NCBI RefSeq assembly: GCF_000829415.1 | Contig: NZ_AP014637.1 | Location: 496,001 to 560,000, forward strand | DNA: 64,000 nt | Source of the DNA: Pseudomonas sp. StFLB209 | GTDB taxonomy: Bacteria; Pseudomonadota; Gammaproteobacteria; Pseudomonadales; Pseudomonadaceae | Direction: 5' to 3' | Shown: positions 56,052 through 64,000 of the stretch, in pieces | How positions within the stretch are numbered: the stretch's first letter is position 1 | Layout of the letters: each line of letters opens with the position of its first letter | Translations under genes and position numbers: made by a program | The notes under the pieces: generated by a model | The model's database searches: none | The model's input: the letters and a program-made list of their open reading frames with translations, nothing else | What the model was told of the DNA's origin: nothing

Positions 56052-56076
56052 AATGCGCCGTCACTGACGGCGCATT
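56052..56076 (+). terminator. Perfect hairpin after rnt
   Basis: AATGCGCCGTCA C TGACGGCGCATT, a perfect 12-base stem 12 bases after the stop. It is followed by ACCCCCATTG, not T-rich. A second short stem (CCCCGA/TCGGGG, 56106-56125) follows before TTGTT. Confidence 0.6.
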
Positions 56077-56151
56077 ACCCCCATTGTATGACCCGCCTGT
56101 GACAACCCCGAACCACTTATCGGGGCATCTTGTTAAAAGCCAAAACAATTT

Positions 56152-56170
56152 TGACAAGCATTCTCATTAC
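56152..56170 (-). promoter_or_regulatory. Fur-box-like operator of bfd
   Basis: Read on the minus strand, GTAATGAGAATGCTTGTC matches 13 of 18 positions of ATAATGATAATCATTATC. It lies 48-66 bases before the bfd start, where iron repression by Fur is known for bfd genes. Confidence 0.55.
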
Positions 56171-56217
56171 GATTAATCTGCCTCGCAACCAGCATCACAC
56201 AGCGATGGTTCGAGCTT

Positions 56218-56436
56218 ATGTACGTTTGTCTTTGCCTTGGCGTCACCGACGGCAAAATCCGCGATGCGATCTTCGAAGGCTGCTGCAGCTACCGCGATGT
56301 CCGTGAGACTCTCGGCGTTGGAACTCAATGTGGCAAGTGTGCATGCCTTGCCAAGCAAGTGGTCCGCGAGACGCTGACCGAAATCCAGAGCAGCCAGGCT
56401 GCACTGGCCTACCCCGCAGAATTTTCTGCCGCGTAA
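56218..56436 (+). CDS. bfd: Bacterioferritin-associated ferredoxin
   Basis: A 72-residue Fe2S2 protein that reduces bacterioferritin to release iron. The cluster ligands are CLC near the start (residues 4-6) and CGKCAC (about 38-43). The following bacterioferritin gene is its partner. Confidence 0.93.
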   Translation: MYVCLCLGVTDGKIRDAIFEGCCSYRDVRETLGVGTQCGKCACLAKQVVRETLTEIQSSQAALAYPAEFSAA

Positions 56437-56453
56437 TTAACGCCTTTTTATCA

Positions 56454-56479
56454 AACCGGACCCAGCGTCCGGTTTTTTT
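56454..56479 (+). terminator. Intrinsic terminator of bfd
   Basis: AACCGGAC ... GTCCGGTT (with loop CCAGC) followed by TTTTT, 18 bases after the stop. Confidence 0.8.
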
Positions 56480-56636
56480 ATGCCTGTAATTCAATTACTT
56501 AACGGCAAAATGCAGAACTCAAACATTCTTATTCAGATTTAAATTCACTTATTATTCAATAACTTAGGTTTGACAGTACACTGAGTGCGGATCAAACTCG
56601 CCGCCTATAGACATTAGCCTGCGGCAGGAAACCAAC

Positions 56637-57110
56637 ATGAAAGGCGACATTACAGTCATTCAGCACCTCAACAAGATCCTCGGTAACGAGCTGGTCGCCA
56701 TCAACCAATACTTCCTGCACGCCCGTATGTACGAAGATTGGGGCCTGAATAAACTCGGCAAACACGAGTACCGCGAATCGATCGACGAGATGAAACACGC
56801 TGACAAGATCATCAAGCGTATTTTGTTTCTCGAAGGCATTCCGAACCTGCAAGACCTGGGCAAAATCCTGATTGGCGAGCACACCAAGGAAATGCTTGAG
56901 TGCGACCTGAAGATCGAGAAAAAAGGCCTGGCCGATCTGAAAGCCGCCATCGCTCATTTCGAAACCGTCGGTGACTACGGCAGCCGTGAACTGCTCGAAG
57001 ACATTCTGGAGTCGGAAGAGGAGCACATCGACTGGCTGGAAACCCAGCTGGGCCTGATCGACAAGATCGGTATCGAGAACTACCTGCAATCGCAGATGGG
57101 CGAAGAATAA
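56637..57110 (+). CDS. bfr: Bacterioferritin (BfrB-type)
   Basis: A 157-residue iron-storage ferritin. Ferroxidase ligands are visible in [20 protein letters not shown] and [11 protein letters not shown]. Met52 (in [10 protein letters not shown]) is the expected haem ligand. In P. aeruginosa the equivalent is bfrB, next to bfd. Confidence 0.94.
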   Translation: MKGDITVIQHLNKILGNELVAINQYFLHARMYEDWGLNKLGKHEYRESIDEMKHADKIIKRILFLEGIPNLQDLGKILIGEHTKEMLECDLKIEKKGLADLKAAIAHFETVGDYGSRELLEDILESEEEHIDWLETQLGLIDKIGIENYLQSQMGEE

Positions 57111-57136
57111 GCCCTCAGGCTGTTCTACCTGCCAGC

Positions 57137-57174
57137 AAAAAGCCCCGCCTGTATGACAGAGCGGGGCTTTTTTT
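57137..57174. terminator. Bidirectional intrinsic terminator
   Basis: AAAAAGCCCCGC ... GCGGGGCTTTTTTT around TGTATGACAGA. It serves both bfr and the convergent grxD. Confidence 0.85.
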
Positions 57175-57194
57175 GGCGCATTCAGCGAGGACGA

Positions 57195-57521
57195 TCAGCC
57201 CTTGGCTTTATCTGCGGCCTGCTTGATCAGGGTCTGCAGCTCGCCCTTTTCGAACATCTCGATGACGATGTCGCTGCCGCCGACCAGTTCACCGTCGACC
57301 CACAGTTGCGGGAAGGTCGGCCAGTTGGCGTACTTGGGCAGGTTGGCGCGGATTTCAGGATTCTGCAGGATGTCGACGTAGGCGAACTTCTCACCACACT
57401 GCATGACTGCCTGGGACGCTTTGGCCGAAAAGCCACATTGTGGCGCGTTCGGAGCGCCTTTCATGTAAAGCAGGATTGTGTTGTTGGCAATCTGCTCTTT
57501 GATCGTTTCAATGATATCCAT
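57195..57521 (-). CDS. grxD: Monothiol glutaredoxin (Grx4 family)
   Basis: A 108-residue Fe-S cluster carrier. The active site is normally CGFS; here QCGFSAKA is clear. Glutathione-binding TFPQLWVDGELVGGSDI is intact. The start MDIIETIKEQI at 57521 matches the family. Confidence 0.94.
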   Translation of the reverse strand: MDIIETIKEQIANNTILLYMKGAPNAPQCGFSAKASQAVMQCGEKFAYVDILQNPEIRANLPKYANWPTFPQLWVDGELVGGSDIVIEMFEKGELQTLIKQAADKAKG

Positions 57522-57708
57522 GAAGCACCTCGGCTGAACTTTCCGACTCAGTTGTCGGCACGGTGGCACATTGTAACGGAAAGCCGAAGACAGCGCTCGG
57601 TCTTGAGGCGCTGCTGTGCGTTCAGCAGAATATTTTGAACAAGCGGGTGCAGTGCGGTGTAACGCAATCCTTGCCTGCCCGGCTGCCGTGCCTCACTGGC
57701 GAGTCGAC

Positions 57709-57999
57709 TCAATTGCCGATCGGCGTGACCTTGCGTTGCATCTGGATTTCTGCAACGGTCTCGATCTGCTCCTGGGCGACAGGTACACCGGTCAGGTCGC
57801 CGATCAGGCGCCAGTGCTCGTCCAGGCCGGAACTGATGGTCGCCATGCGGTCGATCATGCGCCGCCCCGCCGCCCGGGTGACCTCGTCTTCACTGCGCAG
57901 CAGTTCAAAAGACATGGACGTCATGGAGGCTGTCAGATGCGTCAGGGTCCGGGCAGTCAGGCCCAGAAGCTCCGTTAGTTGACGTTCCTTTGAGTTCAT
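57709..57999 (-). CDS. Conserved hypothetical protein
   Basis: A 96-residue, mainly helical protein (MNSKERQLTELLGLTARTLT ... DEVTRAAGRRMIDRMATISS) with no signal peptide. It lies between grxD and argF, where pseudomonads have a short hypothetical gene. Family not recognised. Confidence 0.65.
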   Translation of the reverse strand: MNSKERQLTELLGLTARTLTHLTASMTSMSFELLRSEDEVTRAAGRRMIDRMATISSGLDEHWRLIGDLTGVPVAQEQIETVAEIQMQRKVTPIGN

Positions 58000-58469
58000 C
58001 CGAAAAACCCTCGTGTAATCTGTCTGCTTTTATAACTCAGGGCCGACACTAAAGATACGAGCCATCTTAGCACCGCGTGAAGCACATCGCATTCACGGTG
58101 ATGACATATAGCCACCTACGTTTTTGGCGACTCCGGTTGCGACAGGCAAGCGCCTGCTTTTGTTGCGGATATTGCAAAACACCAAGAGCCCGGTGTACAA
58201 CTGATCTCTTTGCCCCCCAACAAAATGGACGGAACTGATTTCTCCCTCGGTCAACGCCTTCCCATGACCCCGACGGGCCACAGATCAAGCCAAAATACAC
58301 TCAAACCCTTATAAATCAACGGCGCCGTTGCGATGCTGCGACATTTTTTTATACCATCGCGCCTTCCCTATTTCGTCGCTCAATGCGGCTTTCGCTGTAG
58401 ATCTCGTCCGTTTTCCCGATAAAAACCGGTTTGGACAGCTACGGTCTGTTGCAAAAAAGGTAGTCAATA
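58000..58469. promoter_or_regulatory. argF upstream region
   Basis: A 470-bp gap. On the minus strand at 58328-58343, TGTCGC-AGCATCGC-AA fits the TGTCGC-N8-AA half-site of the pseudomonad ArgR. It lies beside TTTTTTTATACC, about 127 bases before the argF start. The argF ribosome-binding site is AAGGTAG. No gene is convincing; a minus-strand frame at 58067-58300 has no supporting features. Confidence 0.45.
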
Positions 58470-59387
58470 ATGAACGCCAGGCACTTTCTCTCGATGATGG
58501 ATTACACCCCAGACGAACTGCTGGGCTTGATCCGTCGTGGCGTAGAGCTCAAAGACCTGCGAAATCGCGGCGTGCTTTTCGAACCCTTGAAGAACCGGGT
58601 GCTGGGGATGATTTTCGAAAAATCCTCGACACGTACCCGTCTTTCCTTCGAGGCCGGCATGATCCAGCTGGGTGGCCAGGCCATCTTTCTGTCTCATCGC
58701 GACACCCAACTGGGCCGCGGCGAGCCTATTTCTGACAGCGCCAAGGTCATGTCGCGCATGCTCGACGCGGTCATGATCCGCACGTACGCCCACAGCAACC
58801 TGACCGAGTTTGCCGCCAACTCCCGCGTGCCGGTGATCAATGGTCTGTCCGATGATCTGCACCCGTGCCAGTTGCTCGCCGACATGCAGACCTATCTGGA
58901 ACACCGCGGCTCGATCAAGGGCAAGACCGTGGCCTGGATCGGCGACGGCAACAACATGTGCAACAGCTATATAGAAGCGGCCATCCAGTTCGACTTCCAG
59001 CTGCGCGTCGCCTGCCCGTCGGGCTACGAGCCAAACCCGGACTTCCTGGCACTGGCCGGTGACCGCGTCCAGGTGCTGCGCGATCCGAAAGAAGCCGTGG
59101 CCGGTGCGCATCTGGTAAGCACCGATGTCTGGACCTCGATGGGTCAAGAAGAGGAAACCGCACGCCGCCTGGCACTGTTTGCACCTTATCAGGTCACCCG
59201 TGAGCTGCTCGACCTGGCGGCCCCGGACGTGCTGTTCATGCATTGCCTGCCGGCGCACCGTGGCGAGGAAATCAGCGCCGACGTGCTCGACGACCCCCGC
59301 GCCGTGGCCTGGGACCAGGCAGAGAACCGCCTGCACGCGCAGAAGGCCTTGCTGGAGTTTCTGGTCGCACCGTCGTTCAAGCCATGA
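58470..59387 (+). CDS. argF: Ornithine carbamoyltransferase (anabolic)
   Basis: Makes citrulline from ornithine and carbamoyl phosphate. The 305-residue protein has the carbamoyl-phosphate loop SSTRTR (51-56), [11 protein letters not shown] and the ornithine-binding [10 protein letters not shown]. The N-terminus [20 protein letters not shown] is that of anabolic ArgF. It overlaps the ABC ATPase gene (ATGA). Confidence 0.95.
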   Translation: MNARHFLSMMDYTPDELLGLIRRGVELKDLRNRGVLFEPLKNRVLGMIFEKSSTRTRLSFEAGMIQLGGQAIFLSHRDTQLGRGEPISDSAKVMSRMLDAVMIRTYAHSNLTEFAANSRVPVINGLSDDLHPCQLLADMQTYLEHRGSIKGKTVAWIGDGNNMCNSYIEAAIQFDFQLRVACPSGYEPNPDFLALAGDRVQVLRDPKEAVAGAHLVSTDVWTSMGQEEETARRLALFAPYQVTRELLDLAAPDVLFMHCLPAHRGEEISADVLDDPRAVAWDQAENRLHAQKALLEFLVAPSFKP

Positions 59388-60460
59388 GCCAGCCACTGCT
59401 GCTGAACCTGCGCAATCTGGCCTGCGGCTATCAGAATCAACGGGTGGTGCAGGACCTGGACCTGCACCTGAACGTTGGCGATATCGGTTGCCTGCTGGGC
59501 TCTTCGGGTTGCGGCAAGACCACCACATTGCGTGCGATAGCCGGCTTCGAGCCGGTCCATGCCGGCGAAATCAGCTTGGGCGGTGATGTGATTTCCCGAC
59601 CCGGCTTTACCCTCGCACCAGAGAAACGCCGGATCGGCATGGTGTTTCAGGACTACGCCCTGTTTCCGCACCTGACCGTTGCGCAAAACATCGGCTTCGG
59701 CATCAACAAGCACCCGCGGCTGAATCAGGTTATCGACGAACTGCTCGAGCTGGTCAACCTCGGCTCACTCGGCAAGCGCTACCCCCACGAACTGTCCGGC
59801 GGCCAGCAACAACGCGTGGCGCTGGCCCGCGCCCTGGCCCCCGAACCGCAGCTGCTGCTGCTCGATGAGCCGTTTTCCAACCTGGATGTAGAGTTGCGTC
59901 GGCGCCTGAGCCACGAAGTGCGCGATATCCTCAAGACCCGCGGCACCAGTGCGATTCTGGTCACCCACGACCAGGAAGAAGCCTTCGCGGTAAGCGATCA
60001 TATCGGCGTCTTCAAGGAAGGCCGTCTGGAGCAATGGGACACGCCGTACAACCTGTACCACGAACCCCGCACGCCTTATGTGGCAAGCTTCATTGGCCAG
60101 GGCTACTTCATCCGCGGCCAGTTGCTCGATCATGAGTCGATCAGTACCGAATTGGGCATTCTGCGCGGCAACCGTGCCTACCCCGGCGTCTCGGGCAGCG
60201 CGGTAGAGGTTCTGCTACGCCCGGACGATATCGTCCATGCGCCTGATGGTGCGCTGAAGGCAAAGGTCACTGGCCGCACCTTCCAGGGAGCCTCGACCCT
60301 CTATAGCCTGCAACTGGCCACCGGCACCCAGCTCGAAGCGCTGTTTCCCAGCCACATCGACTACAGCACGGGCGCTGAGGTGGGCATTCGTGTGGCCGCC
60401 GAGCACCTGGTGGCGTTCCCGGCTGCTGGCTCCGTCGCCACCCACGCCATCACCCCGTAG
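59384..60460 (+). CDS. ABC transporter ATP-binding protein (FbpC/PotA-like)
   Basis: A 358-residue ATPase. Walker [11 protein letters not shown]-loop [16 protein letters not shown], signature LSGGQQQR, Walker [12 protein letters not shown] and H-loop VTHDQ are followed by a TOBE-type C-terminal domain ([11 protein letters not shown]). The start overlaps the argF stop. No permease or binding protein is adjacent. The stop codon is the TAG inside the first bases of a REP (GTAGGAGCGG), so the last residues (ITP) may have been set by REP insertion. Confidence 0.85.
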   Translation: MSQPLLLNLRNLACGYQNQRVVQDLDLHLNVGDIGCLLGSSGCGKTTTLRAIAGFEPVHAGEISLGGDVISRPGFTLAPEKRRIGMVFQDYALFPHLTVAQNIGFGINKHPRLNQVIDELLELVNLGSLGKRYPHELSGGQQQRVALARALAPEPQLLLLDEPFSNLDVELRRRLSHEVRDILKTRGTSAILVTHDQEEAFAVSDHIGVFKEGRLEQWDTPYNLYHEPRTPYVASFIGQGYFIRGQLLDHESISTELGILRGNRAYPGVSGSAVEVLLRPDDIVHAPDGALKAKVTGRTFQGASTLYSLQLATGTQLEALFPSHIDYSTGAEVGIRVAAEHLVAFPAAGSVATHAITP

Positions 60461-60547
60461 GAGCGGCTTCAGCCGCGAAGGATCCCGGCTAACCGACCGC
60501 TAATGTGCTGGTTTTACCGGCCCTTTCGCGAGCAAGCTCGCTCCCAC
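60457..60547. repeat. REP repeat pair
   Basis: GTAGGAGCGGCTTCAGCC ... CGCGAGCAAGCTCGCTCCCAC. It contains the stop codon of the upstream ABC ATPase and abuts the TnpB element. Confidence 0.8.
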
Positions 60548-60574
60548 ACAAGCAGCAGCGCTTACCAAGCTGGC

Positions 60575-61753
60575 GCGAAAAGCCCCTTCCTTCAGGTGGG
60601 GGAAAGCGCCACCGCGAAGCGGTCATAGGGGTTAAGATCCATAAAACCGCCCTATCCTGTGTTTCATGACTGAAATGAAAGCGACCAGAACCCTCAAGAT
60701 TCGAGTGCGAGATAAGCATGCAGCGCAGCTGCGTGAAGCTTCTCGTGCTGTGAATTTTGTGTGGAACTACGTAAACGAGTTGAGCAGTCGCTCGATTCGT
60801 GAGCGTGGTCGTTTTCTGTCGGCGTTCGACATTCACAAGTACACCAACGGGGCCGGCAAAGACCTGAGCCTGCACAGCCAATCGGTGCAGGCTGTTGCCG
60901 ACGAATATGTCACACGGCGCAAGCAATTCAAAAAGCGCCAGCTACGCTGGCGTTGCTCGGGCGGCGCTCGGCGCAGTCTGGGTTGGCTGCCCTTCAAGGT
61001 CGGCGCTGCTGTCTGGAAAAACGGCCAGGTCGTCTTCAACAGACAGCACTTCAAGGTCTGGGACAGCTACGGCCTGGCGGGCTTTAAATTCAGATCCGGC
61101 AGCTTCAACGAGGACAGCCGTGGACGCTGGTATTTCAACGTCGTGGTCGAGGTCGACCGGCAGTTATCGCCAGGCCAGGACGCGGTGGGTATCGACCTCG
61201 GACTGAAAACCACGGCCACCTGCAGCGACGGTGATCGCCTTGAAAGCGGCAGGTTCTACCGGGATCTGGAGAGCACCCTGGGCACGGCCCAGCGGGCCGG
61301 CAAGAAGGCCCGTGTACGGGCGATTCACGCCAGGATTGCGAACCGCCGCAAGGATTGCCTGCATAAGTTCAGCAACGCGCTGGTAGCGCGTTGTGGCGTC
61401 ATTGTGGTGGGCGATGTGAACTCACTGAAACTCGCGAAAACCAGGATGGCCAAGTCGGTGCTGGACGCCGGCTGGGGCCAATTGAAAACCATGCTGGAAT
61501 ACAAATGCGATCACGCAGGCACGGTTTTCAAGGTTGTCAGCGAGAGAAACACCACCCAAACCTGTTCGAGCTGCAAGCAATTGCCGGACTCGAGGCCCAG
61601 AGGTATCGCAGGGCTTGGAATAAGGGAATGGACTTGTTGTGGGTGCGGTGCCACCCACGACCGCGACGTCAACGCCGCAAAGAACATTCTCGCGCTCGGG
61701 CATGAGCGTCCAGTTGTGGGAATCCCCGCCCTTTAGGGCGGGGAGGATGTCAA
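60575..61753 (+). mobile_element. IS200/IS605-type TnpB-only element
   Basis: A single tnpB gene flanked by end hairpins: left CCCCTTCCTTCAGGTGGGG (60583-60602), right CCCCGCCCTTTAGGGCGGGG (61724-61743) followed by AGGATGTCAA. No TnpA is present. The right end touches the ybaK stop. Exact borders are estimated. Confidence 0.65.
60666..61736 (+). CDS. tnpB: TnpB RNA-guided endonuclease (IS1341-type OrfB)
   Basis: A 356-residue TnpB. RuvC parts are GIDLGLKTTA (Asp177), IVVGDVNS (Asp250, where many TnpBs have Glu) and HDRDVNAAKNIL (332-342). The zinc finger is CSSC (300-303) and CCGC (324-327). Start MTEMKAT at 60666; MKAT at 60675 is possible. TnpB proteins cut DNA guided by an omegaRNA from the element's right end. 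The frame is intact, so it may be active; there is no transposase to mobilise it. Confidence 0.9.
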   Translation: MTEMKATRTLKIRVRDKHAAQLREASRAVNFVWNYVNELSSRSIRERGRFLSAFDIHKYTNGAGKDLSLHSQSVQAVADEYVTRRKQFKKRQLRWRCSGGARRSLGWLPFKVGAAVWKNGQVVFNRQHFKVWDSYGLAGFKFRSGSFNEDSRGRWYFNVVVEVDRQLSPGQDAVGIDLGLKTTATCSDGDRLESGRFYRDLESTLGTAQRAGKKARVRAIHARIANRRKDCLHKFSNALVARCGVIVVGDVNSLKLAKTRMAKSVLDAGWGQLKTMLEYKCDHAGTVFKVVSERNTTQTCSSCKQLPDSRPRGIAGLGIREWTCCGCGATHDRDVNAAKNILALGHERPVVGIPAL

Positions 61754-61754
61754 A

Positions 61755-62225
61755 TTAGCCGCGACCGATGGCCGCGAACTGTGCCTGGGTCTGCTCCGCC
61801 AGCGCCGCAGCACTCAGTTCGACCTCCAGCCCCCGCCGCCCGGCACTGACAAACACCGTCTCGAACGGCCGGGCGCTGTCATCGATAAAGGTCCGCAGGC
61901 GCTTCTTCTGGCCCAGCGGGCTGATGCCCCCCAACAGATACCCCGTTGAACGCTGCGCGGCTGCCGGGTCGGCCATTTCCGCTTTCTTGATCCCGGCAGC
62001 CGACGCCAGGGCTTTTAAATCCAGCGTGCCGGCCACCGGCACCACCGCCACCAACAGCTCACCTTTTTCACTGCTGGCCAATAGCGTCTTGAACACCCGG
62101 GCGGCCTCCAGCCCCAGTTTCTCAACCGCTTCCAGACCGTAAGACGCCGCCTTCGGATCATGCTCATAGCTATGAATCCGGTGTTCGATGCGGTTCTTTT
62201 TCAGCAAATCCAGTGCAGGGGTCAT
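61755..62225 (-). CDS. ybaK: Cys-tRNA(Pro) deacylase YbaK
   Basis: A 156-residue editing enzyme that removes Cys from mischarged tRNA-Pro. Conserved parts are PALDLLKKNRIEHRIHSYEH, RVFKTLLASSEKGELLVAVV, the catalytic Lys in this stretch, and YLLGGISPLGQKKRL. The start at 62225 (MTPALDLL) is set by the family. Its stop is 2 bases from the TnpB element end. Confidence 0.93.
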   Translation of the reverse strand: MTPALDLLKKNRIEHRIHSYEHDPKAASYGLEAVEKLGLEAARVFKTLLASSEKGELLVAVVPVAGTLDLKALASAAGIKKAEMADPAAAQRSTGYLLGGISPLGQKKRLRTFIDDSARPFETVFVSAGRRGLEVELSAAALAEQTQAQFAAIGRG

Positions 62226-62553
62226 GGTCACTCCAGAGCGGTTCAGGGCGAGCGCCACTTTAAGCCAAAAACACAAAAACAGCCGCTGTTACAAATCAAT
62301 CTCGCAAGGCTGAAGCCCTGATTTTTCCTACAACATCAGTCGATATTGCACAGGGCATAAACGACAAATGTCAGTCATCGTTCAATTTCGACCTTTGACA
62401 GCGCAAAACTGTGGCTATATTTTCATTTGCGAATATTGTCGAACATTCAGTTTACGGCATGCGCATCATTTACAAGACTTTACGGGGTCCTGACTTACTC
62501 ACTCTTTCGACAAACCACTGCTCTTCATGAGCCAGAACAAGAACGAGGTTTGC
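62226..62553. promoter_or_regulatory. glpF-glpK promoter region with GlpR-like operator
   Basis: A sigma-70-type promoter is visible: TTGACA (62395-62400), then TATATT (62416-62421) or TATTTT at 17-base spacing. Overlapping it, the minus-strand repeats AATGTTCGAC and AATATTCGCA (within 62421-62448) resemble the GlpR half-site WATKYTCGWW in direct orientation. This fits glycerol-3-phosphate-relieved repression. The other end of the gap holds the ybaK promoter. Confidence 0.55.
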
Positions 62554-63405
62554 ATGACAGTCCAGATACAACAACCCAGCCTGGCCGGCCAATGCACCGC
62601 CGAATTTCTCGGCACTGCCCTTATGCTGTTCTTCGGTACCGGTTGTGTGGCAGCGCTCAAGGTGGCGGGTGCCAGCTTTGGTCTTTGGGAAATCAGCATC
62701 ATCTGGGGCATGGCGGTCAGCATGGGGATCTACCTGAGTGCCGGCATCTCCGGGGCTCACCTCAATCCCGCCGTCAGCATTGCCCTGAGCCTGTTTGCCG
62801 GTTTTGAAAAAAAGAAACTGCCGTTCTACATCGGTGCACAGCTCGCCGGTGCCTTCTGCGGTGCCGGGCTGGTCTACCTGCTGTACATCAGCCTGTTTTT
62901 CGACTTCGAAAACGCCCAGCAAATGGTTCGCGGCAGCGCCGAGAGCCTGCAACTGGCGGCGGTGTTCTCGACCTACCCGAACCCGGCAATTTCCACCGGC
63001 CAGGCCTTTCTGGTCGAGGTGGTGATCACCTGTGTGCTGATGGCGGTCATCATGGCGCTGGTCGACGATAACAATGGCCTGCGACGCGGCCCGATGGCGC
63101 CCTTGCTGATCGGCCTGCTGGTGGCGGTGATCGGCAGCGCCATGGGTCCGCTGACCGGCTTCGCGATGAACCCGGCCCGGGATCTGGGGCCCAAGCTGAT
63201 GACATTCTTTGCCGGCTGGGGCGACATCGCCTTTACCGGCGGGCGTGATATTCCGTACTTTCTGGTCCCGTTGTTCGCTCCCATTCTGGGCGCCTGCCTC
63301 GGCGCCGCCGGTTACCGGTTGCTGGTTGCCCGCCATCTGCCAGGCAACGAGCAGCAACAACCAGCCAGCAAGAAGATCAGCGCCAAGGCCCATACGTCTT
63401 CCTGA
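62554..63405 (+). CDS. glpF: Glycerol uptake facilitator (aquaglyceroporin)
   Basis: A 283-residue MIP-family channel with six helices and two NPA boxes: [13 protein letters not shown] and [12 protein letters not shown]. The start at 62554 follows GAGG; an ATG at 62527 lacks a site. glpK follows 28 bp later. Confidence 0.94.
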   Translation: MTVQIQQPSLAGQCTAEFLGTALMLFFGTGCVAALKVAGASFGLWEISIIWGMAVSMGIYLSAGISGAHLNPAVSIALSLFAGFEKKKLPFYIGAQLAGAFCGAGLVYLLYISLFFDFENAQQMVRGSAESLQLAAVFSTYPNPAISTGQAFLVEVVITCVLMAVIMALVDDNNGLRRGPMAPLLIGLLVAVIGSAMGPLTGFAMNPARDLGPKLMTFFAGWGDIAFTGGRDIPYFLVPLFAPILGACLGAAGYRLLVARHLPGNEQQQPASKKISAKAHTSS

Positions 63406-63433
63406 CCCCATTCACCTGCTCAAGGCAATCGAC

Positions 63434-64000
63434 ATGACTGACGTACAGAACAAGAACTACATCATTGCCCTCGATCAAGGCACCACCAGTTCCAGGGCAA
63501 TCATTCTGGATCGCAACGCCAATGTGGTGAGTTCCGCGCAGATCGAATTCACCCAGCACTATCCGCAGGCCGGCTGGGTCGAGCATGACCCGATGGAGAT
63601 TTACGCTACCCAGAGCGCCTGCATGACCAAAGCGCTGGCCCAGGCTAACCTGCAGGCCTCGCAAGTCGCCGCCATCGGCATCACCAACCAGCGTGAAACC
63701 ACTGTCGTGTGGGAAAAGGACACCGGCCGGCCGATCTACAATGCGGTGGTCTGGCAATGCCGACGCAGCACTGAGATCTGCCAGCAGCTCAAACGTGACG
63801 GCCTGGAAGACTACATCCGCGAGACCACCGGGTTGGTGATCGATCCGTATTTCTCCGGCACCAAACTCAAGTGGATCCTCGACCATGTCGAAGGCAGCCG
63901 GGAGCGGGCGCGCAAGGGTGAGTTGCTGTTCGGCACCGTTGACAGCTGGCTGATCTGGAAGCTCACTGGCGGCGAGGTGCATGTCACCGATTACACCAAC
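63434..64000 (+). CDS. glpK: Glycerol kinase (5' part, runs off the window)
   Basis: The first 189 codons of a FGGY-family kinase. The N-terminal phosphate loop is [16 protein letters not shown], followed by [33 protein letters not shown] and [11 protein letters not shown]. The frame is open to the last base. It phosphorylates glycerol entering through GlpF. Confidence 0.95.
   Translation, partial: MTDVQNKNYIIALDQGTTSSRAIILDRNANVVSSAQIEFTQHYPQAGWVEHDPMEIYATQSACMTKALAQANLQASQVAAIGITNQRETTVVWEKDTGRPIYNAVVWQCRRSTEICQQLKRDGLEDYIRETTGLVIDPYFSGTKLKWILDHVEGSRERARKGELLFGTVDSWLIWKLTGGEVHVTDYTN

Noticed and set aside
1..64000. CRISPR arrays, rRNA and tRNA genes
   Set aside because: The repeated palindromes are REPs without regular spacers. 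No rRNA-like sequence or tRNA cloverleaf was noticed, including at the island edges.

Overview
The window looks like a chromosomal segment of a fluorescent-group Pseudomonas (P. putida/P. fluorescens type). The evidence is GC-rich coding sequence, many Pseudomonas-type REP repeats (GTAGGAGCGGCTTCAGCC and GTGGGAGCGAGCTTGCTC families) and gene orders known from that genus: gbuA-gbuR, argG-motY-pyrC-rnt, bfd-bfr-grxD, argF plus an ABC ATPase, metG-apbC-dcd, and glpF-glpK.

Layout. 0-1 kb: type I asparaginase. 1.2-10.3 kb: a guanidino-compound/arginine catabolic cluster on the minus strand (guanidinobutyrase, NTF2-like protein, two transporters, ThDP-dependent 2-ketoarginine decarboxylase-like enzyme, aldehyde dehydrogenase) with a divergent LysR regulator. 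10.3-24.2 kb: an accessory island. It holds a transposase remnant, a diverged stand-alone Z1-family ATPase, a Vsr nuclease divergent from a cytosine-5 methyltransferase / GHKL (MutL/MORC-like) ATPase / Z1 helicase / PD-(D/E)XK nuclease operon, a BRO-N gene, a DUF4225 gene coupled to a small Cys-rich ORF and followed by two small membrane proteins, and a HigA-like antitoxin whose end runs into a REP. 24.3-30.5 kb: assorted core genes. 30.7-41.4 kb: the four ligase-associated DNA-repair genes, split 2+2 by an arginine/ornithine-type ABC transporter operon. 41.4-49.2 kb: dcd, cold-shock protein, apbC, metG, an orphan rnfB, nth, a PA3496-like gene and a LuxR response regulator, with two copies of a small MITE-like repeat. 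49.2-51.7 kb: an AT-richer accessory patch with a gene-free kilobase, a double-HTH protein, a small membrane protein and an MvaT-family protein that lacks the DNA-binding half. 51.7-64 kb: arginine and pyrimidine synthesis (argG, argF, pyrC), motY, rnt, iron storage (bfd, bfr), grxD, an ABC ATPase, a lone TnpB element, ybaK, and glpF with the start of glpK, which runs off the end.

The most promising unfamiliar biology is the 10.8-21 kb defence locus. Two distantly related Z1 ATPases lie in one island, one inside a complete five-gene methyltransferase/GHKL/Z1/nuclease set (including Vsr) and one outside it. Next are the coupled small ORF/DUF4225/membrane-protein unit and the truncated MvaT-like protein. 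No rRNA, tRNA or CRISPR array was seen. All functional calls are from reading motifs; no database search was run.
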